Under the pieces are notes generated by a model. It searched no databases. It was not told where the DNA came from and saw only the letters and a list, made by a program, of their open reading frames with translations. The translations under genes and the position numbers were made by a program. DNA of 64,000 nt from contig NZ_BNDT01000003.1 of the NCBI RefSeq assembly GCF_014905395.1, forward strand, positions 124,001-188,000. Direction: 5' to 3'. The stretch is from Lactococcus taiwanensis (GTDB lineage Bacteria; Bacillota; Bacilli; Lactobacillales; Streptococcaceae). Of the stretch, positions 17,248 through 25,440 are shown in pieces (the stretch's first letter is position 1; every line of letters starts with the position of its first letter).

Positions 17248-17645
17248 TGGTCTTAGAAAACAAACTAAACATCACCGACTCCGCCGAGCTGGCGCGGCAG
17301 GAGGAAATCGTTACGAAGCAGCGGGCGAAGGAGATTCATCATTTCCTTTTTCAAGATGTCTATGATTTTGATGGAAAAATGCGAACGGTTAATATTGCCA
17401 AGGGAAACACGCTGTTTGCGCCTTTTGTCTATCTGGAGGTGTCGCTGCAAAACGTTGACAAGTTGTCGCAGTACGAGGATTTGGCTGTATTTGATTTTCA
17501 AAAAGGAAATCCATAAGGTGGTGGACTGGTCGAAAGTTGATAAGAACGACTATCTGATGGGCCATGTAGCGCAGTCCGATTCGAGATTAGACACGTCTTG
17601 CGCGCTACACTGACTGATGAGACTTACATGAAAGAGATTGATTGA
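17247..17645 (+). pseudogene. Fic-family (AMP-transferase) gene remnant lacking the active-site motif
   Basis: The first ~80 residues match the start of bacterial Fic proteins (LENKLNITDSAELARQEE, FLFQDVYDFDGKMRTVNIAKGNTLFAP, YLEVSLQNVDK). After LSQ the sequence jumps, in another frame, to STRIWLYLIFKKEIHKVVDWSKVDKNDYLM. In intact relatives that segment follows directly after the catalytic HPFREGNGR. About 25 codons including the whole Fic motif are thus deleted. Further down, ATG-TAG-CGC-AGT stands where MERSP is expected (GAG to TAG), and small indels break the frame before RHVLRATLTDETYMKEID. The 5' part is also shorter than usual between residues 25 and 35. Any product would be catalytically dead. 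Fic genes often accompany type I-like restriction loci, consistent with the hsd genes upstream. Confidence 0.75.
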
Positions 17646-17745
17646 TTATCCTTACTATTATTAAGGTTATAATGTGTTTTGTGTGGACGATTTACTAAGA
17701 TTATCAATAACAAAATCAATAATTTATTAAACATACATCAAATCT

Positions 17746-17821
17746 ATTTCCGAACAATAAGAGTGAAAAGTTTCAGTTGTTTTAGCTGAAACTTTTTTTA
17801 TGTTTGAAAATCATTTAACAT
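17746..17821 (+). promoter_or_regulatory. purM promoter with PurBox
   Basis: Perfect PurBox ATTTCCGAACAAT at 17746-17758, with TAACAT as -10 at 17816-17821, again exactly 70 nt from box start. As at purL, a terminator hairpin lies in between. The 100 nt before it, back to the Fic remnant, show nothing else. Confidence 0.78.
17766..17799 (+). terminator. Intrinsic terminator inside the purM promoter region
   Basis: Perfect 11-bp stem AAAAGTTTCAG / CTGAAACTTTT with a 9-nt loop and T run. Confidence 0.85.
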
Positions 17822-17861
17822 GGAAGTAGAATAAAATAAATCAATAAATTGGAGAATGACA

Positions 17862-18875
17862 GTGTCTGAGAATGCGTATGCAAAATCTGGGGTAGATGTA
17901 GAAGCAGGATATGAGGTGGTGGCTCGTATTAAAAAGCATGTGGCTAAAACCGAACGTTTGGGTGTGCTTGGGGCACTGGGTGGTTTTGGTGGAAGTTTTG
18001 ATTTATCGGTACTTGATGTGAAAGAGCCTGTATTGATTTCGGGGACAGACGGTGTGGGAACGAAGTTGATGTTAGCCATTCAAGCAAACAAACATGATAC
18101 GATTGGGATTGATTGTGTGGCCATGTGTGTCAATGATATTATTGCTGCTGGAGCGGAGCCATTGTATTTTTTGGATTATATTGCCACGGGCAAAAACATT
18201 CCTGAAAAATTGGAACAAGTTGTGGCTGGTGTGGCCGAAGGTTGCTTGCAAGCAGGAGCAGCGCTGATTGGTGGAGAAACGGCCGAAATGCCTGATATGT
18301 ATGGTGAAACGGATTACGATTTAGCTGGTTTTGCTGTGGGTGTGGCTGAAAAATCACAATTAATTGATGGTGAAAAAGATGTGGAAGCGGGCGATGTTTT
18401 GCTTGGTCTTGCCTCATCTGGGATTCATTCTAACGGATACTCTTTGGTTCGGAAAGTTTTTGCTGATTTTGATATGAATGAGTCATTGCCTGAACTTGAC
18501 CAATCTTTGATTGATACGCTTTTAACACCGACAAAGATCTATGTCAAAGAGCTTTTGCCCTTGATTAAAGCAGGGAAAATCAAAGGGATTGCACACATTA
18601 CAGGTGGTGGTTTTCATGAAAACTTGCCACGGATGTTTGGCAAACATTTAGCTGCTGAAGTGAACGAGGGAACGTGGCCCGTACTTCCTATTTTTAAAGC
18701 TCTGGAAAAATATGGGGAAATCAAGCATGAAGAAATGTATGAGATTTTCAACATGGGGATTGGGATGATTCTTGCAGTTTCGCCAGATGAAGCGGCTGAC
18801 ATTAAAGCACAACTGGGTGCTTATGAGCTTGGAGAGATGGTGGCACGTAAAGAAAAGGCGGTTCTGATTAAATGA
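17862..18875 (+). CDS. purM: Phosphoribosylformylglycinamidine cyclo-ligase (AIR synthetase)
   Basis: Closes the imidazole ring, FGAM + ATP to AIR, step 5 of purine synthesis, as a cytoplasmic homodimer. Visible motifs are [11 protein letters not shown] at the N terminus, the glycine-rich [25 protein letters not shown] (ATP site), [43 protein letters not shown] and [14 protein letters not shown]. Length is normal. I place the start at GTG 17862, 7 nt after GGAG (17851-17854). An in-frame ATG at 17856 would sit only one base from that site. purN follows with a 4-nt ATGA overlap. Confidence 0.96.
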   Translation: MSENAYAKSGVDVEAGYEVVARIKKHVAKTERLGVLGALGGFGGSFDLSVLDVKEPVLISGTDGVGTKLMLAIQANKHDTIGIDCVAMCVNDIIAAGAEPLYFLDYIATGKNIPEKLEQVVAGVAEGCLQAGAALIGGETAEMPDMYGETDYDLAGFAVGVAEKSQLIDGEKDVEAGDVLLGLASSGIHSNGYSLVRKVFADFDMNESLPELDQSLIDTLLTPTKIYVKELLPLIKAGKIKGIAHITGGGFHENLPRMFGKHLAAEVNEGTWPVLPIFKALEKYGEIKHEEMYEIFNMGIGMILAVSPDEAADIKAQLGAYELGEMVARKEKAVLIK

Positions 18876-19420
18876 GGATTGCTGTATTTGCCTCAGGCAA
18901 TGGAACAAACTTTCAAGTTATAGCGGAACAATTTCCGAACAATGTCAAATTGGCTTTTTCTGATCATCATGATGCCTACGTCTTAGAGCGGGCTAAAAAA
19001 CGCAATGTTTTAGCTGTTAGTCTTGAGCGCCAAGCTTATCCGCACAAACAAGCTTATGAAGAAGCCATCATTAAACTTCTTGAAGCGCAGCACATTGATT
19101 TGATTGTACTTGCGGGCTACATGAAAATTATCGGGCCGACTTTACTTGAAGCCTATAAGGGGAGGATTATTAACATTCATCCTTCTTATTTGCCCGATTT
19201 TGCGGGCTCTCCTTATGCCATAGAAGATTCACACGCTGCAAAACGCGGACTTGGTGTGACGGTTCATTATGTGGATGAAGGGGTTGATACGGGGCAGATT
19301 ATCGCTCAAGTCCCAGCTGTTTATACCGCTAGCCTGACAGCTTATGAAAAACATATTCATGAGCTCGAATATCAACTGTATCCACAGGTCATCAAGCAAT
19401 TACTGGCTGATGAGCACTAA
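18872..19420 (+). CDS. purN: Phosphoribosylglycinamide formyltransferase
   Basis: Transfers the formyl group of 10-formyl-THF to GAR, step 3 of purine synthesis. The N terminus has the phosphate loop [10 protein letters not shown]. The catalytic region has the conserved Asn-His-Asp set in [22 protein letters not shown] and the GVDTGQII stretch. At 182 residues it has normal length. It is coupled to purM through an ATGA overlap. A perfect PurBox sequence lies within its coding region at 18931-18943, read as FPNN, without a fitting -10 at the usual distance. It ends at a bidirectional terminator shared with the opposing gene. Confidence 0.96.
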   Translation: MRIAVFASGNGTNFQVIAEQFPNNVKLAFSDHHDAYVLERAKKRNVLAVSLERQAYPHKQAYEEAIIKLLEAQHIDLIVLAGYMKIIGPTLLEAYKGRIINIHPSYLPDFAGSPYAIEDSHAAKRGLGVTVHYVDEGVDTGQIIAQVPAVYTASLTAYEKHIHELEYQLYPQVIKQLLADEH

Positions 19421-19422
19421 AA

Positions 19423-19456
19423 AAATTTACTGACAGCTCTGTCAGTAAATTTTTTT
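19423..19456. terminator. Bidirectional terminator from an ACTGACAG/CTGTCAGT pair
   Basis: AAATTTACTGACAG-CT-CTGTCAGTAAATTT is a perfect 14-bp inverted repeat with A and T runs on either side. It lies between the converging purN and the MBL-fold gene. Confidence 0.9.
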
Positions 19457-20160
19457 TAGTATTTGAGGTAGCCCGTGTGATAGGAGATCACGCCACTACT
19501 CTTATAAGCCTTCAGTTTATCCAAAGATTCGTCCGCAAGTTTCATATCCCAAGTCATAGGAGGATTTGATCCTTTCAGACGTTGCCCTTCAATATTGGCG
19601 GCGTCACCAGCCACCATGATTTGACTACTGCGTAAGAAATAGCTTGTATGCCCTGGCGTGTGACCAGGGGTAAAAACAGTCTCAATGCCCCCGCACAAGT
19701 CAATAACATCGCCGTCTTTAAGGAGAGTATCCACGGGAAGCTGAGCGACAGCAAAGCCTTCTTTGAGCATACGATAGAAGGCCTCCTCCTCCGTGGTCAG
19801 ATTGGCTTTGCGGGCTTCGAGAGTTGCTAACTTGGTCGGAACTTTTGCCCCGTCAATGTAGGGAGCATCGACCTGAGGAGCATAGACCTTAGCATCTGGT
19901 GCTAGTGCAAGAAGTTCGCGAGTTCCACCGATATGGTCAATATCCTGATGGGTCAGGAGGATCTCTGTTAAGTCTTCAACCTTAAATCCGGCATCAGCAA
20001 TCGCTCTCGCAATGGCTGACCCAGCGCCTGGTAATCCTGTATCAATCAGAACCAGATGCGCTTCATTCCAAGTCAAGGTTGGATAAATGGTCATTGGCTG
20101 ACCTGAGCGAGTCAGTGTGACCTCAAGCATTTCAACATTGTGCGCTAATTTCATAGGCAT
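19456..20160 (-). CDS. MBL-fold (metallo-beta-lactamase superfamily) hydrolase
   Basis: This 234-residue cytoplasmic protein has the full zinc-ligand set: THQDIDHIGG (HxHxDH-like, with Gln at the second position), FTPGHTPGHTSYF, VAGDAAN and a late histidine in ISYHTGY. Replacement of the second His by Gln (THQDIDH) also occurs in lactonase-like members of the superfamily, so a lactonase or thioesterase role is possible but not shown. AAAGGGTG precedes the ATG; a second ATG two codons on is also possible. It is transcribed against the purine genes and shares a terminator with purN. Confidence 0.85.
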   Translation of the reverse strand: MPMKLAHNVEMLEVTLTRSGQPMTIYPTLTWNEAHLVLIDTGLPGAGSAIARAIADAGFKVEDLTEILLTHQDIDHIGGTRELLALAPDAKVYAPQVDAPYIDGAKVPTKLATLEARKANLTTEEEAFYRMLKEGFAVAQLPVDTLLKDGDVIDLCGGIETVFTPGHTPGHTSYFLRSSQIMVAGDAANIEGQRLKGSNPPMTWDMKLADESLDKLKAYKSSGVISYHTGYLKY

Positions 20161-20236
20161 ACACCCTTTCTTTAAATCTTATTTTTATTATAAACTAAAG
20201 TCTCCGTCAGGTGGCAAAATTAGTTTATTGTCTGAT

Positions 20237-20313
20237 ATTTCCGAACGATCTTTCTTAAAAAGAAGGAAAAAGAGCAAGTTCTCCTTTTGTTTTTGGGGAT
20301 TTTGGACTACAAT
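20237..20313 (+). promoter_or_regulatory. hprT promoter with near-perfect PurBox
   Basis: ATTTCCGAACGAT (20237-20249) differs from the PurBox consensus at one base. TACAAT (20308-20313) follows 71 nt from the box start. A loose AAAAAGAG/CTCCTTTT hairpin lies between. PurR-linked control of salvage is expected from the lactococcal regulon. Confidence 0.65.
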
Positions 20314-20345
20314 GGAAGCATATTGTGAAAAAAATGGAGAAAAAA

Positions 20346-20888
20346 ATGCATCCACATTTAAAAGAAGTATTATTTACCAGAGAACAAATCGCACAACGAG
20401 TCAAAGAATTGGCGCAGGATGTATCGCATGATTATGAAGGAAAAAATCCTCTTGTTGTAGGGATTTTAAAAGGTTCAATCATGTTTACCGTGGACTTGCT
20501 CAAAGAGCTGAGCATTGATGCCGAAGTAGATTTTATGGACGTGACGAGCTATGGTTATGGCATCTCCTCTTCAGGCGAAGTGCGGATATTGAAAGATTTA
20601 TCAAGTGTGGCGCATGGACGTGACATCTTGATTGTAGAAGACATCATTGATACAGGCAACACCCTTCTTTATCTAAAAAAATTATTGCAAGGACGTGGGG
20701 CGAATTCCGTGAAAATTATCTCACTTTTAGACAAACCAAGTGGACGTAAGGTAGAGATTGAAGCTGATTACGTTGGTTTTGAGGTGCCAGATGCCTTTAT
20801 CGTAGGTTACGGGATTGACTATGCAGAACGTTACCGTCAGTTGCCTTACATTGGTATTTTTAACGAAGAATTCTTAATCAAGGAATAA
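20346..20888 (+). CDS. hprT: Hypoxanthine-guanine phosphoribosyltransferase
   Basis: Purine salvage enzyme converting hypoxanthine or guanine plus PRPP to IMP or GMP. The diagnostic PRPP-binding loop is ILIVEDIIDTGNTL near residue 100. LVVGILKGSIMFTVDLL, the flexible loop MDVTSYG and the base-binding IVGYGIDYAERYRQLPYIG are all present. 180 residues from ATG 20346, preceded by GGAG at 20336; an upstream GTG would overlap that site. Alone in its unit, but its PurBox-type promoter ties it to the de novo genes around it. In other firmicutes it sits next to tilS/ftsH, so this location is notable. Confidence 0.95.
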   Translation: MHPHLKEVLFTREQIAQRVKELAQDVSHDYEGKNPLVVGILKGSIMFTVDLLKELSIDAEVDFMDVTSYGYGISSSGEVRILKDLSSVAHGRDILIVEDIIDTGNTLLYLKKLLQGRGANSVKIISLLDKPSGRKVEIEADYVGFEVPDAFIVGYGIDYAERYRQLPYIGIFNEEFLIKE

Positions 20889-20893
20889 ACATT

Positions 20894-20969
20894 ATTTCCG
20901 AACAATAAACGATGAAAAAGCTTGGTCTAGCGACTGAGGCTTTTTATTTCCATACGATAAAGTTAAAAT
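20894..20969 (+). promoter_or_regulatory. purH promoter with PurBox
   Basis: Perfect PurBox ATTTCCGAACAAT (20894-20906) with TAAAAT (20964-20969) 70 nt from its start. A degenerate second box (ATTTCCATACGAT, 20946-20958) sits 52 nt after the first, exactly as at purL. Confidence 0.8.
20914..20945 (+). terminator. hprT terminator inside the purH promoter region
   Basis: AAAAAGC / GCTTTTT outer stem, with inner TTGGTC/GACTGA pairing (two wobble pairs) around TAGC, then TTTTTA. Confidence 0.75.
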
Positions 20970-20987
20970 AAAAAGAGAAGGGAACAG

Positions 20988-21060
20988 TACTGATCATTCA
21001 GTCAGTAGCTGATCATTCGGCAAAAGGGGCATCATATTTACTGATGGTTCCGTCAGCAAA
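20988..21060 (+). other. Structured purH leader with a direct repeat and two hairpins
   Basis: CTGATCATTC occurs twice (20990-20999 and 21009-21018). TACTGA/TCAGTA can pair across 20989-21007. TTTACTGATGG/CCGTCAGCAAA forms a hairpin at 21037-21060, just before the purH ribosome binding site. No T run follows, so it is not a simple terminator. Confidence 0.45.
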
Positions 21061-21083
21061 AATAACTTATCTTGGAGGATATC

Positions 21084-22640
21084 ATGTCAAAACGTGCACT
21101 GATCAGTGTTTCAGACAAAAAGGGAATTATCGCATTTGCTCAACAACTCCAGTCTTTAGGCTGGGAAATCATTTCAACGGGAGGGACAAAAGCGACCTTG
21201 GACCAAGCAGAAATCCCGAACATTTCGATTGATACGGTCACAGGCTTTCCGGAAATGATGGATGGGCGGGTCAAAACATTGCACCCCCTTATACACGGTG
21301 GCTTGCTAGGACGTCGTGACCTTCCTGCACATCGTGCAGCGATGGAAGCACATCATATCCAGCCCATTGATTTAGTGGTAGTGAACCTCTATCCTTTCAA
21401 AGCAACCCTTTTAGCGGGGGGCACCCAAGAAGAGATGATCGAAAAGATCGATATCGGTGGCCCCTCCATGTTACGCTCGGCCGCTAAAAATCACGCGGCA
21501 GTTACCGTCGTATGCGATCCTGCCGATTATGAAAAAGTTCTGAATGAGCTGACCACACAAGGAGATACTAGCTTACAGCTTCGTCAGCAACTAGCGGCTA
21601 AAGTTTTCCGCCATACCGCAAGCTACGATGCCCTTATTGCACAATATTTGACAGAGCAATATCCACTGGATAACGAAAAACCAGAGAAACTGACGCTCAC
21701 CTATGACCTCAAACAAGGCATGCGTTATGGTGAAAATCCACAACAAGAAGCGGATTTTTACGAAAACGGACTACCGACTGACTACTCTATTGCAAGAAGT
21801 CAACAATTACACGGCAAAGCCCTAAGCTACAACAATGTTCGTGATGCTGATGCCGCTTTACAAATTGCGCGTGATTTTGAAGCACCCACTGTAGTGGCGC
21901 TTAAACACATGAATCCATGTGGCATAGGGACTGCTGAAAATTTAGAGCAGGCTTGGGATTATGCTTTTGAAGCTGACCCCGTGTCGATCTTTGGCGGGAT
22001 TGTGGTCTTGAACCGTCCAGTTGATCATCAAACTGCTCAAAAAATGAGTAAGATTTTCCTAGAAATTATCATTGCCCCAAGTTATAGCTCTGACGCATTG
22101 GAAATTCTGACGAAAAAGAAAAATCTGCGCCTTTTAACGGTTGATTTTTCAAAAAAAGAGCAGTCAAAAGCTGAAGCTTTAGTCACGGGAGTTCTAGGAG
22201 GGCTTTTGAGTCAAAATCAAGACGTTATTGAAGAAGAAGCTAGCCAATGGACATTTCCGACCCAGCTTAAACCTACCGACCAACAGTTACTTGCCCTCCA
22301 ATTTGCTTGGAAAGCTGTAAAATTTGTCAAATCAAATGGGATTATTGTGACCAACGCTCATCAAACGTTAGGTGTAGGACCTGGACAAACAAATCGTGTC
22401 GGTGCAGTGAAGATTGCGCTTGAGGCAGCCGCTCAAAAGGCACCAGCTTTACAGGAAAATAGTGTCCTTGCATCTGATGCTTTCTTCCCCTTTGCCGATA
22501 ACATCGATGAGATTGCTAAAGCAGGGATTAAAGCCATTGTACAGCCTGGAGGCTCTGTACGTGATCAAGAAGTGATTGAAGCATGCGATAAATATGGTAT
22601 TGCTATGGTCTTTACTGGCGTTCGTCACTTCAGACACTGA
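21084..22640 (+). CDS. purH: Bifunctional AICAR transformylase / IMP cyclohydrolase
   Basis: Catalyses the last two steps to IMP. The N-terminal cyclohydrolase domain (1-~200) shows [38 protein letters not shown] and [16 protein letters not shown]. The C-terminal transformylase domain carries [14 protein letters not shown], the catalytic Lys-His in [17 protein letters not shown], and the terminal [28 protein letters not shown]. About 518 residues, the expected length. The start is ATG 21084, after GGAGG; a TTG four codons upstream overlaps that site. Single-gene unit with its own PurBox promoter and a structured leader. Confidence 0.97.
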   Translation: MSKRALISVSDKKGIIAFAQQLQSLGWEIISTGGTKATLDQAEIPNISIDTVTGFPEMMDGRVKTLHPLIHGGLLGRRDLPAHRAAMEAHHIQPIDLVVVNLYPFKATLLAGGTQEEMIEKIDIGGPSMLRSAAKNHAAVTVVCDPADYEKVLNELTTQGDTSLQLRQQLAAKVFRHTASYDALIAQYLTEQYPLDNEKPEKLTLTYDLKQGMRYGENPQQEADFYENGLPTDYSIARSQQLHGKALSYNNVRDADAALQIARDFEAPTVVALKHMNPCGIGTAENLEQAWDYAFEADPVSIFGGIVVLNRPVDHQTAQKMSKIFLEIIIAPSYSSDALEILTKKKNLRLLTVDFSKKEQSKAEALVTGVLGGLLSQNQDVIEEEASQWTFPTQLKPTDQQLLALQFAWKAVKFVKSNGIIVTNAHQTLGVGPGQTNRVGAVKIALEAAAQKAPALQENSVLASDAFFPFADNIDEIAKAGIKAIVQPGGSVRDQEVIEACDKYGIAMVFTGVRHFRH

Positions 22641-22668
22641 TCAAAAAAGGGATGATGCAACAGCGTCT

Positions 22669-22697
22669 AAAAAGTCGGAGGTTGAAACCGCTTTTTA
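22669..22697 (+). terminator. purH terminator
   Basis: AAAAAG-T-CGG / CCG-CTTTTT stem. A second AAGCGCTTTTTT stretch follows directly. Confidence 0.65.
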
Positions 22698-22747
22698 AGC
22701 GCTTTTTTGCTATAATGTAAAAAATACGTTGAGAAAAGGAAAAACAA

Positions 22748-23443
22748 ATGACCGTACTACTTTTTGATATTGATAATACCCTGCTTGATTTTGATAAGGC
22801 AGAATTCGACGCCTTGGGGAAAATCTTTGCTCGTTATAATATTACAGATAATGCTGAAAATCGGGCACTCTATTCACGAGAAAATAAAGCACTATGGCGC
22901 CGCCACGAAGCCGGTGAAATAAGCCGTGAAGAACTGCTCCAAACACGTTTTGACCGAGCGTTTAAGGCACTAAAAGTGACAGAGTCCTACAACCCAACAG
23001 CTGTTGATGATGAATATCAAACCTACCTCTCAGAAGGGCATGAATTGATGACACATGCCCACGAATTGATGGATGAGCTCTCAAAGCAAGCTACAGAGAT
23101 GTATGTCGTGAGTAATGGAACATCACGTGTTTCACGTCCGCGTATCTTTGAATCAGGGATTGCCGAGTATTTCCGTGAGATTTTTATCAGTGAAGAGGTG
23201 GGGCATCATAAGCCTTCACTTGCCTTCTTTGATCACGTCTTTAGCCAAGTGGAAGCGGCAGACCAAAAACAATTTGCTATTATTGGCGACTCCCTTACCA
23301 CTGATATTTTAGGGGGAAAAAATGCGGGGATCAAGACCATTTGGTATAACCCTAAACACCTCGAGGTCACTGGTCAAGCCGTACCAGACTTACAAATTGC
23401 GGATCTTTTAGAAATCCCTAGATTGATGCAAAAAGGCTTATAA
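22748..23443 (+). CDS. HAD-superfamily 5'-nucleotidase (YjjG-like)
   Basis: 231 residues. HAD motif I is LLFDIDNTLLDFD, motif II YVVSNGTSR, motif III lysine in EVGHHKPSLAFFD, and motif IV FAIIGDSLTTDILGG. The helical cap after residue 20 and overall length fit the YjjG/YfnB group, which dephosphorylates non-canonical pyrimidine (and some purine) nucleoside monophosphates. GAAAAGGAAAAAC precedes the ATG. It stands alone between the purH terminator and a convergent terminator; the position in a nucleotide cluster fits a house-cleaning role. Confidence 0.85.
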   Translation: MTVLLFDIDNTLLDFDKAEFDALGKIFARYNITDNAENRALYSRENKALWRRHEAGEISREELLQTRFDRAFKALKVTESYNPTAVDDEYQTYLSEGHELMTHAHELMDELSKQATEMYVVSNGTSRVSRPRIFESGIAEYFREIFISEEVGHHKPSLAFFDHVFSQVEAADQKQFAIIGDSLTTDILGGKNAGIKTIWYNPKHLEVTGQAVPDLQIADLLEIPRLMQKGL

Positions 23444-23472
23444 AAAAACTGTCAATAACTGACAGTTTTTTC
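23442..23472. terminator. Bidirectional terminator
   Basis: AAAAAACTGTCA-ATAAC-TGACAGTTTTTT separates the convergent HAD and serine-rich genes. It again uses the ACTGTCA/TGACAGT word. Confidence 0.9.
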
Positions 23473-23473
23473 T

Positions 23474-23968
23474 TTATGAGCTAGCATTTGTGTTTTGTGC
23501 GCCACCTGCTGGCATGATCGAGATTGTTTCTGCTTCACTAGAAGAAGAACTTGAGGTACTAATGGCTACATTTGAGCCTGTTGTGATATCACTTATCGAT
23601 TTGCTAGAGCTTGACGCGCTGCTTGATGAACTACTTGCTTGATCCCCGGGACCACCCATTTGTCCTTCCTCAACTTTTGTACTACTTGAGATAGAATAAG
23701 TTTTTGAGGAACCATCGTTTGTTGAAATAGTGATTGATGAATCACTTACTGCCGTAACAGTCCCCATGGTACCATTTTGCATGCCTCCAGGACTCATGCC
23801 ACCTTTTTGTGGATTGGCCGCAACATTGTTTTTACCATGATTTTGCCCGACAAAGAAACCGCCAGCAAATCCACCCGCTCCAAAAATAAGTGCAGTCACA
23901 ACAATGACAATGATAAGGGCGTTGGTTCGTTTTTTACGCTGGTTTCGTCCATTATAGTTGTTATCCAT
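23474..23968 (-). CDS. Membrane-anchored serine-rich protein (DUF5666-like)
   Basis: About 164 residues. A short basic cytoplasmic head (NGRNQRKKR) is followed by one transmembrane helix (ALIIVIVVTALIFGAGGFAGGFFVG), then an extracellular part. That part has a glycine/methionine stretch (GGMSPGGMQNGTM), a small beta-domain, GTVTAVSDSSITISTNDGSSKTYSI, similar to DUF5666 OB-like units, and two serine runs. The start is taken at the second Met after AAAGGAG; an ATG five codons upstream overlaps that site. Divergent from purD. Function unknown. Confidence 0.7.
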   Translation of the reverse strand: MDNNYNGRNQRKKRTNALIIVIVVTALIFGAGGFAGGFFVGQNHGKNNVAANPQKGGMSPGGMQNGTMGTVTAVSDSSITISTNDGSSKTYSISSSTKVEEGQMGGPGDQASSSSSSASSSSKSISDITTGSNVAISTSSSSSSEAETISIMPAGGAQNTNASS

Positions 23969-24062
23969 TTCATCTCCTTTCAAGACCCTTTCATTTTATT
24001 AAAGTTTTCTTTTAAAGAGCTTAAGCTGGACTTGACTAAAACTTAAGCAATGAAAAAATGTA

Positions 24063-24138
24063 AAAACCGAACATTCGACGAGCTTAGAGAGTGAAGCTTG
24101 TGTTATTGCTTTTTCTTTTTATTAAATTATTTTAAGAT
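24063..24138 (+). promoter_or_regulatory. purD-purE-purK promoter with PurBox
   Basis: Perfect PurBox AAAACCGAACATT (24063-24075) and TAAGAT -10 (24133-24138), again 70 nt apart. The upstream gene is divergent here, and correspondingly only a weak hairpin (AGCTT/AAGCT) is found in between. Confidence 0.78.
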
Positions 24139-24182
24139 AGAAAGTGAAGAGAAAAGAAAAGACAAACTGTATCGGAGAGAAA

Positions 24183-25424
24183 ATGAAAGTTTTAGTGATT
24201 GGCTCTGGAGGCCGAGAACATGCGATTGCAAAGAAGTTTCTGGATAGTCCACATGTGAGGGAAGTGTTTGTAGCACCAGGCAATCCTGGGATGCTCTTAG
24301 ATGGTATAAAGACGGTAGCTATTTCCGAACTATCAAACAATGAACTAGTTGATTTTGCTCTAAAACAAAACATTGAACTGACCTTTGTTGGTCCTGAAAC
24401 AGCACTGGTCAATGGCGTAGTGGACGCATTTGAAAATGCAAAACTTCGTATCTTTGGACCGAAAAGGGCTGCTGCTGAGCTTGAAGGCTCAAAGGCTTTT
24501 GCAAAAGCAATCATGACCAAATATAAAGTACCTACTGCGAGCTATCAGAGTTTTACTGATCTAAATACTGCTAAAGCATATTTAAAAAGACAAGGCGTTC
24601 CGATTGTCATCAAGGCTGATGGATTAGCTGCAGGCAAAGGAGTGACAGTTGCCTTTGATGAAGTAACGGCGCTAAAAGCATTAGAGGATATCTTTAGCTT
24701 ACCAAATAGTCGTGTAGTGATTGAAGAGTTTTTAGAAGGGGAAGAATTCTCCTTGTTCAGTTTTGTGCATGAGGGGCAGATTTACCCTATGCCACTTGCC
24801 CAAGACCATAAGCGAGCATTTGACAATGACCAAGGTCCTAATACAGGGGGAATGGGTGCTTACTGCCCTGTAGCCCACCTTTCAGATGCCGTTGTCCAAG
24901 AGGCCTTAGAGAAAGTTGTTAAGCCAACGGTAGCAGGCTTAATAAATGAAGGGAAGTCCTTTACAGGCATTCTTTATGCAGGTCTTATTTTAACCAAGGA
25001 TGGTGTGAAAACGATAGAGTTTAATGCTCGTTTTGGCGATCCAGAGACACAAGTAGTACTGCCACGACTGAAAAGTGATTTTGCCATGGTACTTATTGAT
25101 ATTTTAGAAGGAAGACAACCTGATTTAGTCTGGCAAGAGACAGGAGTAACAGTAGGAGTAGTTGTTGCAGCACAGGGCTATCCTTCCCACAGTCAACAGG
25201 GAATTGTTCTTCCCCATTTTCCAAAGGAATGGGAAGTGTATTATGCAGGGGTGACGGATGAAGAAGGGAAATTGGTCTCTTCCGGAGGACGTGTTTATCT
25301 CCTTTCTGAAACGGGACAAGAAATGGCTCAAGTCCAAAAGGCACTCTATGAAAAGTTAGCAGAAGTAAAGACAGATGGCTTATTTTATCGCCATGATATT
25401 GGTTCAAGAGCTGTCCAACCCTAA
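24183..25424 (+). CDS. purD: Phosphoribosylamine-glycine ligase (GAR synthetase)
   Basis: Ligates glycine to phosphoribosylamine with ATP, step 2 of purine synthesis. This ATP-grasp enzyme has the N-terminal MKVLVIGSGGREHA, FVGPETALVNG, the ATP-grasp lysine region VIKADGLAAGKGV, EEFLEGEEFSLFSF, LPLAQDHKRAFDNDQGPNTGGMGAY and EFNARFGDPETQ. About 413 residues. The start at 24183 follows GGAGAG; 13 extra in-frame residues upstream are unlikely. A perfect PurBox sequence lies inside the gene at 24321-24333 (read as ISELS). purE follows after 16 nt. Confidence 0.96.
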   Translation: MKVLVIGSGGREHAIAKKFLDSPHVREVFVAPGNPGMLLDGIKTVAISELSNNELVDFALKQNIELTFVGPETALVNGVVDAFENAKLRIFGPKRAAAELEGSKAFAKAIMTKYKVPTASYQSFTDLNTAKAYLKRQGVPIVIKADGLAAGKGVTVAFDEVTALKALEDIFSLPNSRVVIEEFLEGEEFSLFSFVHEGQIYPMPLAQDHKRAFDNDQGPNTGGMGAYCPVAHLSDAVVQEALEKVVKPTVAGLINEGKSFTGILYAGLILTKDGVKTIEFNARFGDPETQVVLPRLKSDFAMVLIDILEGRQPDLVWQETGVTVGVVVAAQGYPSHSQQGIVLPHFPKEWEVYYAGVTDEEGKLVSSGGRVYLLSETGQEMAQVQKALYEKLAEVKTDGLFYRHDIGSRAVQP

Positions 25425-25440
25425 GTAAAGGAGAAAAGAA

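Noticed and set aside
23474-23640. Serine-codon runs read as a tandem DNA repeat or CRISPR-like array
   Set aside because: They are irregular serine codons in the anchored protein, without fixed-length units or spacers.
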